Shown: piece by piece, positions 42,710-53,100 of the stretch
Layout of the letters: each line of letters begins with the position of its first letter
Position numbering within the stretch: the stretch's first letter is position 1
NCBI RefSeq assembly: GCF_900114675.1
Contig: NZ_FOZM01000005.1
Span: forward strand, 36,388 to 100,387
Direction: 5' to 3'
DNA: 64,000 nt
Source of the DNA: Yoonia litorea
GTDB lineage: Bacteria > Pseudomonadota > Alphaproteobacteria > Rhodobacterales > Rhodobacteraceae
Notes under the pieces: generated by a model
What the model saw: only the letters and a program-made list of their open reading frames with translations
Databases searched by the model: none
What the model was told of the DNA's origin: nothing
Made by a program: the position numbers and the translations under genes

Positions 42710-45199
42710 TCATGTTCCTATTTCAATATCTTGGGAAACCGGCACGGTGCCGAAAATGATCGAGTTGATATCTGTGTGCAAGGTCACGTCTTCTCTTGCG
42801 GTCTTGACTGACACCACCAACGCATATCGTGTCTTTTGCTGACGTGTGGCAGTATCCGCGCGGTTCTTCCACCAACCACCGACCGGCTTTATGCAGAGAA
42901 TATTTCGCGCCAAGAGCCACGCGGCTGGCCCTTTCCATTCGTTACAGTGCAGCGATCCGGACGGCGTGCCATCAGGAAAGCGCCAATTGTCGGTGTCCGA
43001 TTGCGTGGGGGGCTTGCGTCGTGGGTCTGCTCGCTCTTCGACATTCACCCTCTTTTTGAATTCATCAGTGCTTTCCATCCGGCGTTTCAAGTCGAACCGC
43101 AAGCCGAACGACTGATACCGATATGGATCGAGCGACGCCAACGCTCCCGGGTTTGGATCAACAAAGTATGACAAGGTGATCTTCAGTCTGACCTCCTCAT
43201 CCCCTAGCGCTTCAAATGCCTGTCGCGGCCAGGGCAAGTCGTAGTAGTGGCAGTCTTTGAAACCCGAGACGCCATAGGGTTGGATTTCGGACTGCGCCAC
43301 CAGAGCGAGATGGTTCTCAGCTGAAGCAATTGCCCGCTCATACGTGGGTACGCCGTATCCGAAGTGCCGCAACAGCTTTGCAGCGTCGGTTTTCCCTAAG
43401 GGGTCTAGCGCAAATCGCATCTTTTCTGTCCACTCGGCACCGTGGACCATTAAGGCACGGATAGTCTCCGGCCAGTATTCAGGCTTGGCCGCCATCAAGC
43501 GGCACGCCAGTCGCGCAGCTTCGGCTGTTGCCGCGCTTGTAGCACGAAACGGTACCAACGGACGCCGGTCAACTTCGGGACCAGAGGTTGCGACCGAAAG
43601 AGAGGTTGTATCGACAACGGTGGTTCGGGAAGCATCCACAGCGCGGTTTCCAGCTTCCATGACAATGTCGGGTTTTATCGGCCTATTGCGCCCTGTCGTC
43701 CATAGCGTCGAAGTCCTCGTGAAAGGGCTAAGGTCGCCCGCTTCGGCAAGCGGCGAATGGTCGGCCAATTCAGGTTCGGCAATGTGGATTTTGTCAGTGT
43801 AGCCACCGACGGTTACGACATTCCAAGCTTGTGCCGGGTCCTCAATCGGATAAGTGTCCGAGGGTTGCACCTCGTCAAACATGATCGGGTTGGGTGCATT
43901 ACCTGCGGAAACAACAATAAGGCGTCTGGGTGCCCTTTTGTCGTCCATTGTGACGCCCGCCGCTTCTTGATCAAGCGCCGCGCTCCATGTTGAAGGCTGT
44001 GTCCCTGAGATGTCTTCATTGGTAACCGCCATGCAGAAAACGCGGCCGCGTTCTGGTCGCCCGATTTCCGCAAGGCTGACGGCAGACTTCGTGATCGGAC
44101 CGTAGAAGCGCTCTTCGGGCTTTCCCATTCCCGGAGGCGGAAGGATTTTTACACTCTCTAGTCTATGGGCCAGTTTAACCTGGTTTTTATCAGCTAGCTT
44201 CGGCACGAGGTCGCCATGCAGAGCGATCCCAGCCATTTGAGTCCCATGGCCAGGACGCGGACCAGTATCGTCTACCCCCCATTCCGGACGAATACTGTAT
44301 AGGTCAGCGGGTGAAAGAGCTGGTTCAATCAAACTATGCGCACGATTGACGCCACTGTCCAAAAGGCAAATCGCTGGAACCTCTGCACCGGGCCATTCGA
44401 TCCGGCCCGCAAGATCGTCGGTCCATTCAAACTGTTCATCAGGATTTAGGTCATCAATGAAGAAATGCGGAGTATCCGTGGCTCGTCGAAGTTCTGTGAT
44501 TGAAAACCGCGCAAATAGCATCAACTCGATGGTAGCGCGCGCGGCAAGAACGGGAACAACCACGTGTTCTGGAAACACCAAACGCTGTTCCTTCGGAGCG
44601 CATCGTGCATCGAGCTTTTCAGCCAAAGCATCGAGAGCATTCTCTGCCGACTTGATGCACCACACCTCCCACCAGATCGTATCGTTGGGGTCTTGCGGCA
44701 GCGCTTCCAGATCATCTGTCCAGAAGGTTTCGAGACGGGCCTTTCGGATGGCCTCAATCGGTTCAACGAATGACTTGTATGGCGGGTTTTGACCTTTTTC
44801 AGTCAGTTCGCCCGACTGGTAGTCGGCCAGAATGCTTTCAAGTACCGGCTTTGCGTCTTCAGGAACAAACAGGCCAACGATCCGAGTATCGGCAGCTCCC
44901 AGCTTTGCAGAAGCCGGTTTCAGATCGCTTTTCTTCCTCTCCAGACTATCCGGGCTGGCGTTCGGTCTAAGCTCGACTTCCAAATAGACACCAGCAGCGG
45001 GAGATACCCGTTCATCGCGCGGACGATCTTGCTCAAAGTCGTTTGCTGCCTGCGAGAACTGCCCTCGGAGCATTGCGCCATGCTTCTGGCGGTCCCGAGG
45101 AGGAGGGCTTCCGGGAAAACGCTCATTGGTGGACTTGAAGTCCGCGCGCTCCCGTCTGCTTTCGATGTTGATATGCGGTAAGGAGTACTTGGATGCCAT
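42710..45199 (-). CDS. Subtilisin-like serine protease, IetS-like anti-phage component
   Basis: An 829-residue S8 protease without a signal peptide, so cytoplasmic. The triad is intact: Asp281 in LLDSGVNRAHS, His318 in PGHGTQMAG and Ser555 in RATSAATAEAA, with oxyanion Asn434 in VVSAGNAP. The N-terminal 270 residues and the C-terminal 200 are specific to the partner family. It starts four bases after the stop of an AAA ATPase gene. This gene pair and order match the IetAS defence system reported by Gao et al. 2020 (ATPase plus serine protease). The ATPase may gate or deliver protease activity upon infection. Confidence 0.85.
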   Translation of the reverse strand: MASKYSLPHINIESRRERADFKSTNERFPGSPPPRDRQKHGAMLRGQFSQAANDFEQDRPRDERVSPAAGVYLEVELRPNASPDSLERKKSDLKPASAKLGAADTRIVGLFVPEDAKPVLESILADYQSGELTEKGQNPPYKSFVEPIEAIRKARLETFWTDDLEALPQDPNDTIWWEVWCIKSAENALDALAEKLDARCAPKEQRLVFPEHVVVPVLAARATIELMLFARFSITELRRATDTPHFFIDDLNPDEQFEWTDDLAGRIEWPGAEVPAICLLDSGVNRAHSLIEPALSPADLYSIRPEWGVDDTGPRPGHGTQMAGIALHGDLVPKLADKNQVKLAHRLESVKILPPPGMGKPEERFYGPITKSAVSLAEIGRPERGRVFCMAVTNEDISGTQPSTWSAALDQEAAGVTMDDKRAPRRLIVVSAGNAPNPIMFDEVQPSDTYPIEDPAQAWNVVTVGGYTDKIHIAEPELADHSPLAEAGDLSPFTRTSTLWTTGRNRPIKPDIVMEAGNRAVDASRTTVVDTTSLSVATSGPEVDRRPLVPFRATSAATAEAARLACRLMAAKPEYWPETIRALMVHGAEWTEKMRFALDPLGKTDAAKLLRHFGYGVPTYERAIASAENHLALVAQSEIQPYGVSGFKDCHYYDLPWPRQAFEALGDEEVRLKITLSYFVDPNPGALASLDPYRYQSFGLRFDLKRRMESTDEFKKRVNVEERADPRRKPPTQSDTDNWRFPDGTPSGSLHCNEWKGPAAWLLARNILCIKPVGGWWKNRADTATRQQKTRYALVVSVKTAREDVTLHTDINSIIFGTVPVSQDIEIGT

Positions 45200-45202
45200 C
45201 TA

Positions 45203-46207
45203 CTACTTGTTCACTGCCGAAGGTCGAAACGCCTCTCGCATTTCTCGCCTGTCATTCAGCCTGCGCAGCAGATCGTCCGATGTCACGTTCTTCCGCTCAG
45301 CCAAGATTGCGCTTTTCACCGCGTCTTCTGTTGCGCGGGCAATCTCAGACTGGCTCAACCCTTGGGCCGATGCAAGAATGCTCTTCCACTTCAGGTTGGG
45401 GAATTTCATTGGCCGCAGATTGAACTTGATGATCGTGCGGATTTCTTCGTCAGTGGGCGGACAGAATTCCATAACCAGATCGAACCGGCGCAACAGAGCC
45501 GGGTCGAGCAGGTCTGGATAATTCGTTGCGCCAATGATCACGCTGTCCGTGGAATTCGGCTCTTCCATGAATTGCAGGAAAGAGTTCAACACGCGGCGCA
45601 TCTCGGCAACGTCATTCGTCGCGCCTCGATTTCCTCCGACAGCATCGAATTCGTCAAAGAGATATACCCCCCGGTGACGGGCGGTTTCGTCAAAAACGAG
45701 CCTCAACTTGGCGGCAGTCTCACCCATGAAGCGCGTGATCAGGCTTTCTAGGCGGATTACGAACAACGGCAACCGCAACTCACCAGCCAAGGCTTCCGCC
45801 GACATCGTCTTGCCCGAACCCGGTGGTCCGACGAAGAGAACACGCCGGTTGGGCGTCTTGCCATGTTCGCGGAGCCAGTCACGCTTGTGCTGTTGCAAGA
45901 CAACGTCATCCAGCCGCGCACGCAACGAGGCGTTCATGACGACGCTTTCAAGATCGAAGCGCGGCGGGCGCATCTCGATCAAGTCGGCAAGATCACCACG
46001 CGGGGACGCGAAAGGCACGGCGACGGTTTGGCCCGACGCCGCCTTCTCCCGCGCCTTGTCTACAGCGGCCCTCAGGTCTTCTGCGAGTGTACGACGCCCT
46101 TGCCGGGCCTCTGCGGCGGCAACCTGCAACGCAATTGAATAGAAATGCTCGTCGTCACCGTCCGCCTTGCTCTGGAGCATAGCCAGTATCTGCTTTGCGT
46201 TGGACAT
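45203..46207 (-). CDS. AAA ATPase, IetA-like partner of the subtilase
   Basis: A 334-residue AAA+ protein. Walker A is GPPGSGKT (127-134), Walker B is VYLFDEFDAVGG (about 181-192), sensor 1 is VIIGATNYPDLLD, and the arginine finger region is ALLRRFDLVMEF. The N-terminal 90 residues are helical (AAAEARQGRRTLAEDLRAAV). Similar ATPases act as single-ring remodelers. The frame is open to 46441, but ATG at 46207 begins the natural protein. It is the first gene of a two-gene operon with the protease. Confidence 0.87.
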   Translation of the reverse strand: MSNAKQILAMLQSKADGDDEHFYSIALQVAAAEARQGRRTLAEDLRAAVDKAREKAASGQTVAVPFASPRGDLADLIEMRPPRFDLESVVMNASLRARLDDVVLQQHKRDWLREHGKTPNRRVLFVGPPGSGKTMSAEALAGELRLPLFVIRLESLITRFMGETAAKLRLVFDETARHRGVYLFDEFDAVGGNRGATNDVAEMRRVLNSFLQFMEEPNSTDSVIIGATNYPDLLDPALLRRFDLVMEFCPPTDEEIRTIIKFNLRPMKFPNLKWKSILASAQGLSQSEIARATEDAVKSAILAERKNVTSDDLLRRLNDRREMREAFRPSAVNK

Positions 46208-46456
46208 GCTCCAGACCCTTGGTGCTTGCGACGATTTCCTTTTTCCCAACGGGTTAGTCTGTCGGACCGTCTCGATTTTGTGCGAAGATCGCAAATCCTC
46301 GCTGATTTGTCGACGGGAATTCGGCACCCCAAGCAAAAACGCGACAGTGTGAGCGTAACGCCTCTGGCGAAAAAAGTCAGCTAAGACGTTCCGCAACGCA
46401 GCATGACGGTCAATGATGAAGGTCCGGTTGGGGCCGACCACGTCTGGCGTACGGCT
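46208..46456. promoter_or_regulatory. Upstream region of the protease/ATPase operon
   Basis: About 250 bases of lower GC than the genes on either side, containing the promoter of the ATPase-protease pair and the end of the rhomboid unit. No clear operator or terminator was found. Confidence 0.35.
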
Positions 46457-47056
46457 TCAGTCCAGATCGACGCCGCCGAGGCGCGGCGCATGTACATGCG
46501 TTCGGATTAGGAACGCAGCGCCCGCGCCCGCGATGGCGCCGAAGAGATGCGCCTCCCACGAGACGCTGGGTTGGCCTGGAAAAACGCCCCAGAGAAGGGA
46601 GCCATAGAGGACACCGACCACCAGTGCCGCGCCCAGCGTGATCGGGGAGCGATCCACGAGGCCGCGCGCGACGAGGAAGCCATACCAGCCGAAGACGAGC
46701 CCTGACGCGCCGATATGGATGGCCGAGCTTCCGAACAGCCAGACAAGACCGCCGCCGAGGCCGATCACCACGGCGTTCACCGCCAGCAAGGCCCGCGTGG
46801 TCGTAGCCACCAGCAGCCCACCCATCACCAGGAGCGGCGGCGTATTGGCCATCAGGTGCGCGAAGCTTCCATGCAGGAGGGGCATGGCGATGACACCATC
46901 CAATCCGCTGACATGCCGGGGGATCAGGCCGAAGGCCGGGTTCAAACCGTAACCGAAGATCCAATTGACGACCTGGACCGCCCAGAGCAGCGCTACAAAG
47001 GCGACAAGCGCCGCGGTGCGCCCAAAGAAGACGCGCATGTGATCCCGGTTCATCAT
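46457..47056 (-). CDS. Rhomboid-family intramembrane serine protease
   Basis: A 199-residue protein with six membrane helices. The rhomboid signature is complete: HLMANT in loop 1/helix 2 (His67, Asn71), GASGLVFG with catalytic Ser118 in helix 4, and [11 protein letters not shown] with His170 in helix 6. It cuts transmembrane substrates. The frame is open to 47164, but ATG 47056 (or 47053) begins just before the first helix. It is a stand-alone gene between the defence pair and plasmid genes; target unknown. Confidence 0.9.
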   Translation of the reverse strand: MMNRDHMRVFFGRTAALVAFVALLWAVQVVNWIFGYGLNPAFGLIPRHVSGLDGVIAMPLLHGSFAHLMANTPPLLVMGGLLVATTTRALLAVNAVVIGLGGGLVWLFGSSAIHIGASGLVFGWYGFLVARGLVDRSPITLGAALVVGVLYGSLLWGVFPGQPSVSWEAHLFGAIAGAGAAFLIRTHVHAPRLGGVDLD

Positions 47057-47185
47057 GTTGGCGACAGTAGACGTCACCACAGCGCCTTCAATGGTTTTCG
47101 CGCGCAGCACAGGGTGCCACCTCCGGGAAAGGGGGGCGCGGCGGCCAACCTCGGTAGGGCTCAAGCCAAGAGAATGGCTCCGATC

Positions 47186-47722
47186 TTAAACGGTGTTCCC
47201 AGGCCGCCGCGGCATGATTTCACGCTCGGGGCGCTTCAGGGCTTCGGCATATTTGCGGGCATTGTCGTCAATCGTGCCGTGCCAAAGTTTGGAGACGAAC
47301 GCGCGGGCGTCTTGGACTGTCATGTCTTTCAGCGAAGAGGACAGCGCCATGAATAGCTCATCCTCGCTGATCGCAGCGGCACGGTGCATGGCGTCCGCGT
47401 AAAATGATGGATCGTTCAGAACCTGCTCGCTCAGGGGCATCCGCGCGAGGTTCTCTTCCGGGATCGCCATGAAGATCGTGTCCTGGAGGTCGGTCAGATA
47501 CGCACGCCGCGATGTGGACACCGGCTTTCCCGCCGCCTTGGCCTCCAGATATGCCTGCCTTGTCCTGTCGAGCTTTGCCATTGCATGGGTCATGATGACA
47601 TCACGCTGTCGTTCAGGCAGCGCAAATCCAGTGCAACGCTCGATATGAGCAAGAAGCTCTTCAACCTCTGCGTCTACATCAAAGCTCTCGAACCACGGAG
47701 CTTTTCCCAGTCTCGCTACCAT
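47186..47722 (-). CDS. Hypothetical protein of the plasmid backbone
   Basis: The 178-residue product is soluble and helical: [20 protein letters not shown] near the start, then [20 protein letters not shown] and [15 protein letters not shown] sequence toward the middle. No family is recognised. ATG at 47722 has GAGGGTGG directly upstream and is preferred over 47740, which would sit against the dyad at 47742. Its promoter likely overlaps that dyad, tying it to the transfer genes. Confidence 0.65.
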   Translation of the reverse strand: MVARLGKAPWFESFDVDAEVEELLAHIERCTGFALPERQRDVIMTHAMAKLDRTRQAYLEAKAAGKPVSTSRRAYLTDLQDTIFMAIPEENLARMPLSEQVLNDPSFYADAMHRAAAISEDELFMALSSSLKDMTVQDARAFVSKLWHGTIDDNARKYAEALKRPEREIMPRRPGNTV

Positions 47723-47741
47723 GTGCCCACCCTCGACCATT

Positions 47742-47757
47742 CAATAATATATTATCG
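47742..47757. promoter_or_regulatory. 16-bp AT-rich dyad, copy D
   Basis: CAATAATATATTATCG, the most symmetric copy of the element, 19 bases upstream of the start at 47722. On the - strand TATATTAT falls where a -10 box is expected. Confidence 0.6.
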
Positions 47758-47812
47758 TATATCATATTCAGCAGATCGCAAGCAGATGTGTGCGTCGTGC
47801 AGCCAGACATGG

Positions 47813-47846
47813 AAAAAGGGGAACCGTGGTCCCACGGCTCCCCTTT
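47813..47846 (-). terminator. Intrinsic terminator of the DUF736 gene
   Basis: On the - strand AAAGGGGAGCCGTGG pairs with CCACGGTTCCCCTTT (one mismatch, two-base loop) and ends in TTTTT. It lies 31 bases after the DUF736 stop. Confidence 0.8.
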
Positions 47847-47877
47847 GGGCTCAGATCGTCTCCCCCTCGCTCGCCGA

Positions 47878-48606
47878 TTAGGCGACCAAGGAGAGCCCCA
47901 CGCTCGCGTCCTGCGCCTGATCGCCGCTGTCGATGAACGGGATGATCGAGAAGGTCTGGCCGCCGCGCTGCTCTTCGTTCTGGACGGCGTTGACGCGCAG
48001 GTCGCCATCGGGCGTGTTGATCATAAGCGACAGGTAGTCATTGCCCGTGCGGCTGCTTTTGGCCATCCAGGCCGAGCCAACGCGGATCGGCGCGCCCCGG
48101 GGCGAGCTGACCTCGATCCGATAGTCGGGGTGGGTCTCCTCGGTCTTGTAGCCGTTCTCAATCAGCATGAACTCCAGATCGAACATCATGTTGGCGATGT
48201 AGCCGGTGAAGGCGTTGTCAGCGTTCATCGCGGTGAGCTCGCCCGAGATCGAGCCGGATTTCATCAGGCCGTTCGAGACCAGCGGGATGATCTCGAATTC
48301 GCCGCTCTGGGCCGCGCGCGCCTCTTTCGTCTGCACCGCGTTGACCCGGAACGGGCCCAGGCCCACGTCGATCTGCATCGAGATGTAGGGGTTGCCGCTG
48401 GTATTGCCTGTTTCGTTCCAGGCCGTGCCGATGCGCACCTTGCGGCCCGACTTATTGATTGCCGTCACGTCAAAATCCGGGCTGCGTTCGGACATCTTGG
48501 CCCGTGCCTCGAGCTGGATGGCGATGTCAAAGCGCGTCGAATGGATCATGCCGGTGTATTCGGCGGCTGCGGTCTCGACGTTGCGGGTGAGAGTTCCTGC
48601 GAACAT
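47878..48606 (-). CDS. Double DUF736 protein
   Basis: The 242-residue product contains two DUF736-like repeats: residues about 30-120 (FDVTAINKSGRKVRIGTAWN, then PYISMQIDVGLGPFRVNAV) and about 145-235 (YRIEVSSPRGAPIRVGSAWM, then NDYLSLMINTPDGDLRVNAV). Single-domain DUF736 proteins are common on rhizobial and roseobacter plasmids and have no known function; the tandem form is less usual. ATG at 48606 starts MFAGTLTRNVE. Single-gene unit. Confidence 0.8.
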   Translation of the reverse strand: MFAGTLTRNVETAAAEYTGMIHSTRFDIAIQLEARAKMSERSPDFDVTAINKSGRKVRIGTAWNETGNTSGNPYISMQIDVGLGPFRVNAVQTKEARAAQSGEFEIIPLVSNGLMKSGSISGELTAMNADNAFTGYIANMMFDLEFMLIENGYKTEETHPDYRIEVSSPRGAPIRVGSAWMAKSSRTGNDYLSLMINTPDGDLRVNAVQNEEQRGGQTFSIIPFIDSGDQAQDASVGLSLVA

Positions 48607-48793
48607 GGGATAGGTCCTTTTCGATTGGCCGGTGACTGACGTCCTTGCCAGCGCATCCGGGATTGCTTTCACGACCCCTCCTGGGATCACAAACCAGAAA
48701 GCTTGCTTTCCTTTCAGCCCCGCCCGCGGGTCAGAGCTGCCCTCCGAGTGGGAGCGCCCCCGCGCCTCCTTGTGCTACGCCCCTGCCCTACCC
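48607..48793. other. Intergenic stretch upstream of the DUF736 gene
   Basis: Leader and promoter region of the DUF736 gene and the end of the 79-residue gene. I see no other element. Confidence 0.4.
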
Positions 48794-49033
48794 CTATGGT
48801 CTTGATTGGCTGCCCAGATTTTCTGCGGCGTCCTTCGATTGCGCGATGAAGAACTCCGCCTCTTCCCCGTTCAACCTTTGCCCGCCCCGGTCGGTCAGAC
48901 CGATGCAGCTACCGTTCGGCACATAGGTGATGAGGTACTGACCGAGCCGGTCCTTGTGGACAACGTAGCCGGTATTGGCCCAGTGCACGGTTTGACCGGC
49001 ATCAACGGCGGCCTTGATGTCTTCGTGTGTCAT
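48794..49033 (-). CDS. Small plasmid-associated hypothetical protein
   Basis: A 79-residue protein (MTHEDIKAAVDAGQTVHWAN, then GYVVHKDRLGQYLITYVPNG) that looks like a compact beta-strand-rich domain. Families of this type are annotated as uncharacterised on roseobacter plasmids. The start has AGGAGG seven bases upstream, a near-perfect ribosome site. The gene before it ends in a strong terminator, so it has its own promoter. Confidence 0.7.
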   Translation of the reverse strand: MTHEDIKAAVDAGQTVHWANTGYVVHKDRLGQYLITYVPNGSCIGLTDRGGQRLNGEEAEFFIAQSKDAAENLGSQSRP

Positions 49034-49072
49034 GCGAACCTCCTTACGAAGAATGGTGGGGAAACGACGCAA

Positions 49073-49098
49073 GAAGCCCGGTCATCCAACCGGGCTTC
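49073..49098 (-). terminator. Hairpin terminator after the DUF6915 gene
   Basis: GAAGCCCGGT and ACCGGGCTTC are perfect 10-base arms with a six-base loop, 36 bases after the DUF6915 stop; on the - strand TTGCGTCGTTTCC follows. Confidence 0.7.
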
Positions 49099-49133
49099 CG
49101 TGCGGCATTCGTTCGGCCAACGGCCGAGACCTG

Positions 49134-49595
49134 TCAGGCACCTTGCGTGGCTTGCATCGCGCGCGCCGCGATCCAATCCTTCAGGCCAAGAACCGTTCGG
49201 CCGGCGGCGACCTCGGACGCCCAAGCGGCCCTTGGGTCGCCGCGGGGCTCGGAGCCGACATGCCGGTCGATATGGCCATTGGCCATCCATGGCTCGGGCT
49301 GGATCCGTCGCAGCCAGTCCGCCATGCTGGGGATGCGGCCCTGGCAGTCTTCACGGATATGCTGCTCGCCGATCCAGCGCACGGGAATGTCCCGACTTGC
49401 GCTATTGGTCAGGGTCAGACCGAAGGCACGTTCGGCTTCAAACAGGCCTTGGGCATGGTGACGCAAGGCCCGGTGCGTAAAGAGCGCGAGGTGCTCTTTC
49501 GAGGCATCGAACCAGTTATGTATGGACTGATAGTCGGACGGCACCCCGCCGAATTTCCGGGCAGAGCTTTCGGCATGATGAAGCGGATGGGCCAT
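49134..49595 (-). CDS. DUF6915 protein
   Basis: The 153-residue product starts MAHPLHHAESSARKFGG and continues with HNWFDASKEHLALFTHRALR, HHAQGLFEAERAFG and PVRWIGEQHIREDCQGRIPS, the pattern of DUF6915. The clustered histidines (HPLHH, THRALRHHA, EQHI) would suit a metal site, as in HD or metal-dependent hydrolases, but this is not shown. ATG at 49595 is the family start. It follows the DUF6878 gene with a one-base gap. Confidence 0.78.
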   Translation of the reverse strand: MAHPLHHAESSARKFGGVPSDYQSIHNWFDASKEHLALFTHRALRHHAQGLFEAERAFGLTLTNSASRDIPVRWIGEQHIREDCQGRIPSMADWLRRIQPEPWMANGHIDRHVGSEPRGDPRAAWASEVAAGRTVLGLKDWIAARAMQATQGA

Positions 49596-49596
49596 C

Positions 49597-49983
49597 TCAA
49601 AGCCCCTCGTCATAGCTGTGCGAGCATTCGACATAGCGGTCGGCGTGATCGAGGGTGATGCTGTCTGCTGCAATGTCCCAGGTCAGCGTGCCGTAGCCGC
49701 CCTCGTTGTTCTCGAACCCCGGATGATGATGATAGGCGAGCGACCAGGCGAAATCGCCCACGGCGGTGACAAGCGCTTCCGACAGTTGGACCTCCGCAGG
49801 CTGCACATTCACGTCCTCGACATTGCCAGAGTCGCCATAGCCTTCGTATTCGGCGGTGACCTCGTTGATGCCAAGCGCGCGCAATTGCGCGATCAGTTCC
49901 GCTCGGGTTGCTTTCAGGGTGGTTTCGCGCTCGGCGCGCCACTGAGCCGCCATTGCGGCATAGTCCATTTGGGGGTTGGTCAT
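49597..49983 (-). CDS. DUF6878 protein
   Basis: A 128-residue acidic protein with ITAEYEGYGDSG-like sequence (VTAEYEGYGDSGNVEDVNVQ) and YHHHPGFENNEGGYGTLTWD, the DUF6878 pattern, which often occurs beside DUF6915 genes on plasmids. Function unknown. Close packing with the next gene indicates one transcript. Confidence 0.75.
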   Translation of the reverse strand: MTNPQMDYAAMAAQWRAERETTLKATRAELIAQLRALGINEVTAEYEGYGDSGNVEDVNVQPAEVQLSEALVTAVGDFAWSLAYHHHPGFENNEGGYGTLTWDIAADSITLDHADRYVECSHSYDEGL

Positions 49984-50105
49984 GGGTCTGTCCTCTTGTC
50001 AGAAGTTGGGGGGGCCAGGCGTCGCATTGGTCAGCGCGCGCCCGGAAAGCCCAGACCGGTCAAATCCCGATCTGCGACGCCCCACCCAAAGCCTGCTTTG
50101 GCTTT

Positions 50106-53100
50106 TCAGGCGGCTTGTTCTGCCGTCATGGCTGCTCGCTGCCCCACGATCCGGGCCAGAATGCTTTCCGTGTCGATCCCGTCCCCATGCGGTAGGAACA
50201 CCCGTAGCTGGAAAGCGATAATCTCGGTGAAGCAGCCGAGGGCCTTGAGGCCGTCGATCATGCCCTTGTCCGCGCCGCTAAGCTCGAGGCGCATCTCGCC
50301 TGCGACACGGCGACGGGTCAGGGTGAGACCCCGGCCCAGATCGACCGGCGCGGTGGTGCCGAGGGCGGCAGTCAGCATCTCTTGCGGCGTTTGCGGGTTG
50401 GAGACGAGGAAGCGGGCGCGCAAGGCCGCTGCCCCTTCCTCGCTCAGCGTGCGCCCGATCATGGCGGTCGCCCCGTCGGGCGTGACCCGGTAGATGCGTT
50501 CATTCGTGGTCGGAATGTCCTTCCAGATCGGCAACAAGAGCCCGGTCAGCAGGTAGAGCTTGGTCGTGGTGGTTTTCGGCAGGGACGCAGCCTCAGCATC
50601 CCAAAGCCCTGCAAACTCGGGCTTGCCGATCTCTTCCCAGGCCGAGGCCTCAAATCGCGTCTCCTCGAGGTAGCTCGACCCGTTGGATCGCACGGCCTTG
50701 CGCATCAGCGTGACAATGTCCTCGTCATACATCTGCATGGGGCGCGCCGAAATGAGCGCAGCGCGTCCAGACGCGCGATTGACCATCGGCCGCTTGTCGG
50801 GGTTGCGCGACAGGGCGTCATCCGCCGACAGCACATGGACCGGGTCCGTCACCTCGAGCCCGATGATCCGCGTCACGGCACCGGATTTTGGGCAGGTCCA
50901 GAGATCCTCCGTGGAAACCTGTTCGATCCTTTCGCCGCGCAGAGTTTCCACGCCCAGATCCAGCGTCCCCGCTGCGCGCGCCCGTTCGGTATGGTCAGCG
51001 ATCCGGCGCATGAACTCGGCAAAGAGCGCGTTCTGCATGTGGATGGGAAGGGCAAGCACTCGATTCAGAAACCGCTGGATCGGGGGAAGCTCCTCGAGCA
51101 GCACCCCGTCCTTGTCGACCAGCCGCAGGGCAGTCCAGTCAGTGAAGCATTCATAGCTCATCGCCGCGGCGCGCCCGGCGGCAAGATCGGCGAAATATCC
51201 CCGCAAAGCCGCCCGAGCGATCGGGCTTTCGAGATTGTCCTCCTCGCGGAACATACCCTGCGAGCCGGTCTCGCGCTGACCCTTGGTCAGGGCGCCCAGC
51301 TGGTCGAGACGTTTGGCAATCGTCGAGGTGAAGCGCTTCTCGCCATGCACATCGGAGGTGCAGACCCGGAAGAAGGGTGCGCTGACCTGGGCCGAGCGAT
51401 GCGTGCGGCCGAGCCCCTGGATGGCCGCATCCGCGCGCCAGCCGGGCTCCAGAAGATAGTGCCGCCGCCGTTTCTGGTTCTTCGCCGTTTGCGCCGCATG
51501 GTAGGATCGGCCCGTGCCGCCTGCATCGGAGAAGATCAGGATATTCTTCTCACCATCCATGAAGGCCTGGGTTTCGGAGGAATTACTGCTGAGGCTGCGC
51601 TTCTCGATGAAGAGATGGCCGTCCGCGGCCTTGAGGGGCCGGATGGACCGACCCGTGACTTCAGCGACGGCCTCATCGCCAAAAGCCCAGAGGATCTGAT
51701 CGAGCGCCGAGGGGATCGGCGCCAGCGTCATCAACTCCATCATGGCCGCCTCGCGCAGGGCGAGCGCCTCGCGCGAGACAACGAGCGCGCCGGTCTCGTC
51801 CCTGAGCGTCTCGGCTACCATATTGCCGTCGATCTCCACGAGTTTTTGCGCGTGGATTGGGAAGGCCTGTTCGAGGTAGCCCAGAACATAGTCGCGCGGC
51901 GTCAAGGCACCCTCGACGAGTTCATCCTCGGAGTCCATTGTCTCAAGCCGGCGTTTCAGCAGGCTCTCGCCTGTCGAGACAACCTGGATGACGCAAGCAT
52001 TGCCTGCCGCCAGATCGTCCTCGATGGCGCGGATGATGCTTGGCGCCTTCATGCCCATCAGGAGATGGTTGAAGAAGCGCTGTTTCGTGCTCTCGAAGCG
52101 GGACTTGGCCGAGGCGCGTGCGGCCGACGCATTGGTCTCGCCCGAGGCGTCGTTGACGCCGGTCGCCGTCAGCGCGGCTTCGAGATTGTGGTGGATGGTG
52201 CGAAACGCACCCGCATAGGCGTCGTAGATCTCGATCTGGGCCGGGGTGAGCGCGTGTTCGAGCACGTCATACTCCACGCCGTCGAAGCTGAGGGCGCGGG
52301 CCGTGTAGAGCCCGAGCGTCTTGAGATCGCGCGCGACCACCTCCATGGCAGCGACACCGCCGGCTTCCATCGCAGAAACGAAACTCTCGCGGCTTGGGAA
52401 GGGGTATTCGGGGCCCTGCCCCCAGAGCCCCAGCCGCGCGGCATAGGCCAGGTTGTGCACGCTCGTGGCACCCGTGGCCGAGATGTAGAAGACGCGAGCG
52501 CGGGGTGCTGCCAGTTGCAGCCGCAGGCCAGCAAGTCCCTGCTGGGAGGGTTTGACCCCCCTGCCCTGCTCGGACCCGGCCGCGTTCTGCATGGCATGGG
52601 CCTCATCAAAGGCCAGTACGCCTTCAAAGTCTTCGCCCATCCAGTCGAGGATCTGGCTGAGCCGCGTCGTGCCGCATTTGCCCGCGGACCGCAGCGTGGC
52701 GTAGGTGACGAAGAGAATACCGTCACCCATAGGGACGGGCTGGTCCGGTTTCCATTTGGAGAGCGGCTGGATGTCGGCTGGCGAGCCGCCGAGATCGGTC
52801 CAGTCGCGGATGGCGTCCTCGATGAGCGTGGCGGATTTGGAGACCCAGATCGCCTTCCTGCGCCCGGAAAGCCAGTTGACAAGGATGAGCCCTGCGCATT
52901 CGCGTCCCTTGCCGCAACCGGTGCCGTCGCCGAGAAAGTAACCAAGGCGATAGGCCCGTGCATCCGGGTCATCATCGACGCGCGTCAGCTTGGTCTGGTC
53001 GTCATCGATGGTAAACCGACCGGGCAGGTCGCGCCCATGGGCGTCATGCGCCATGATGATGGTTTCCAGCTGCGCCTCGGAGAGATGTCCCTCCTCGATC

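Noticed and set aside
42331..42759. A 142-codon + strand frame before the subtilase gene
   Set aside because: Arg/Pro-rich and runs into the 3' end of the subtilase gene on the other strand; no domain.
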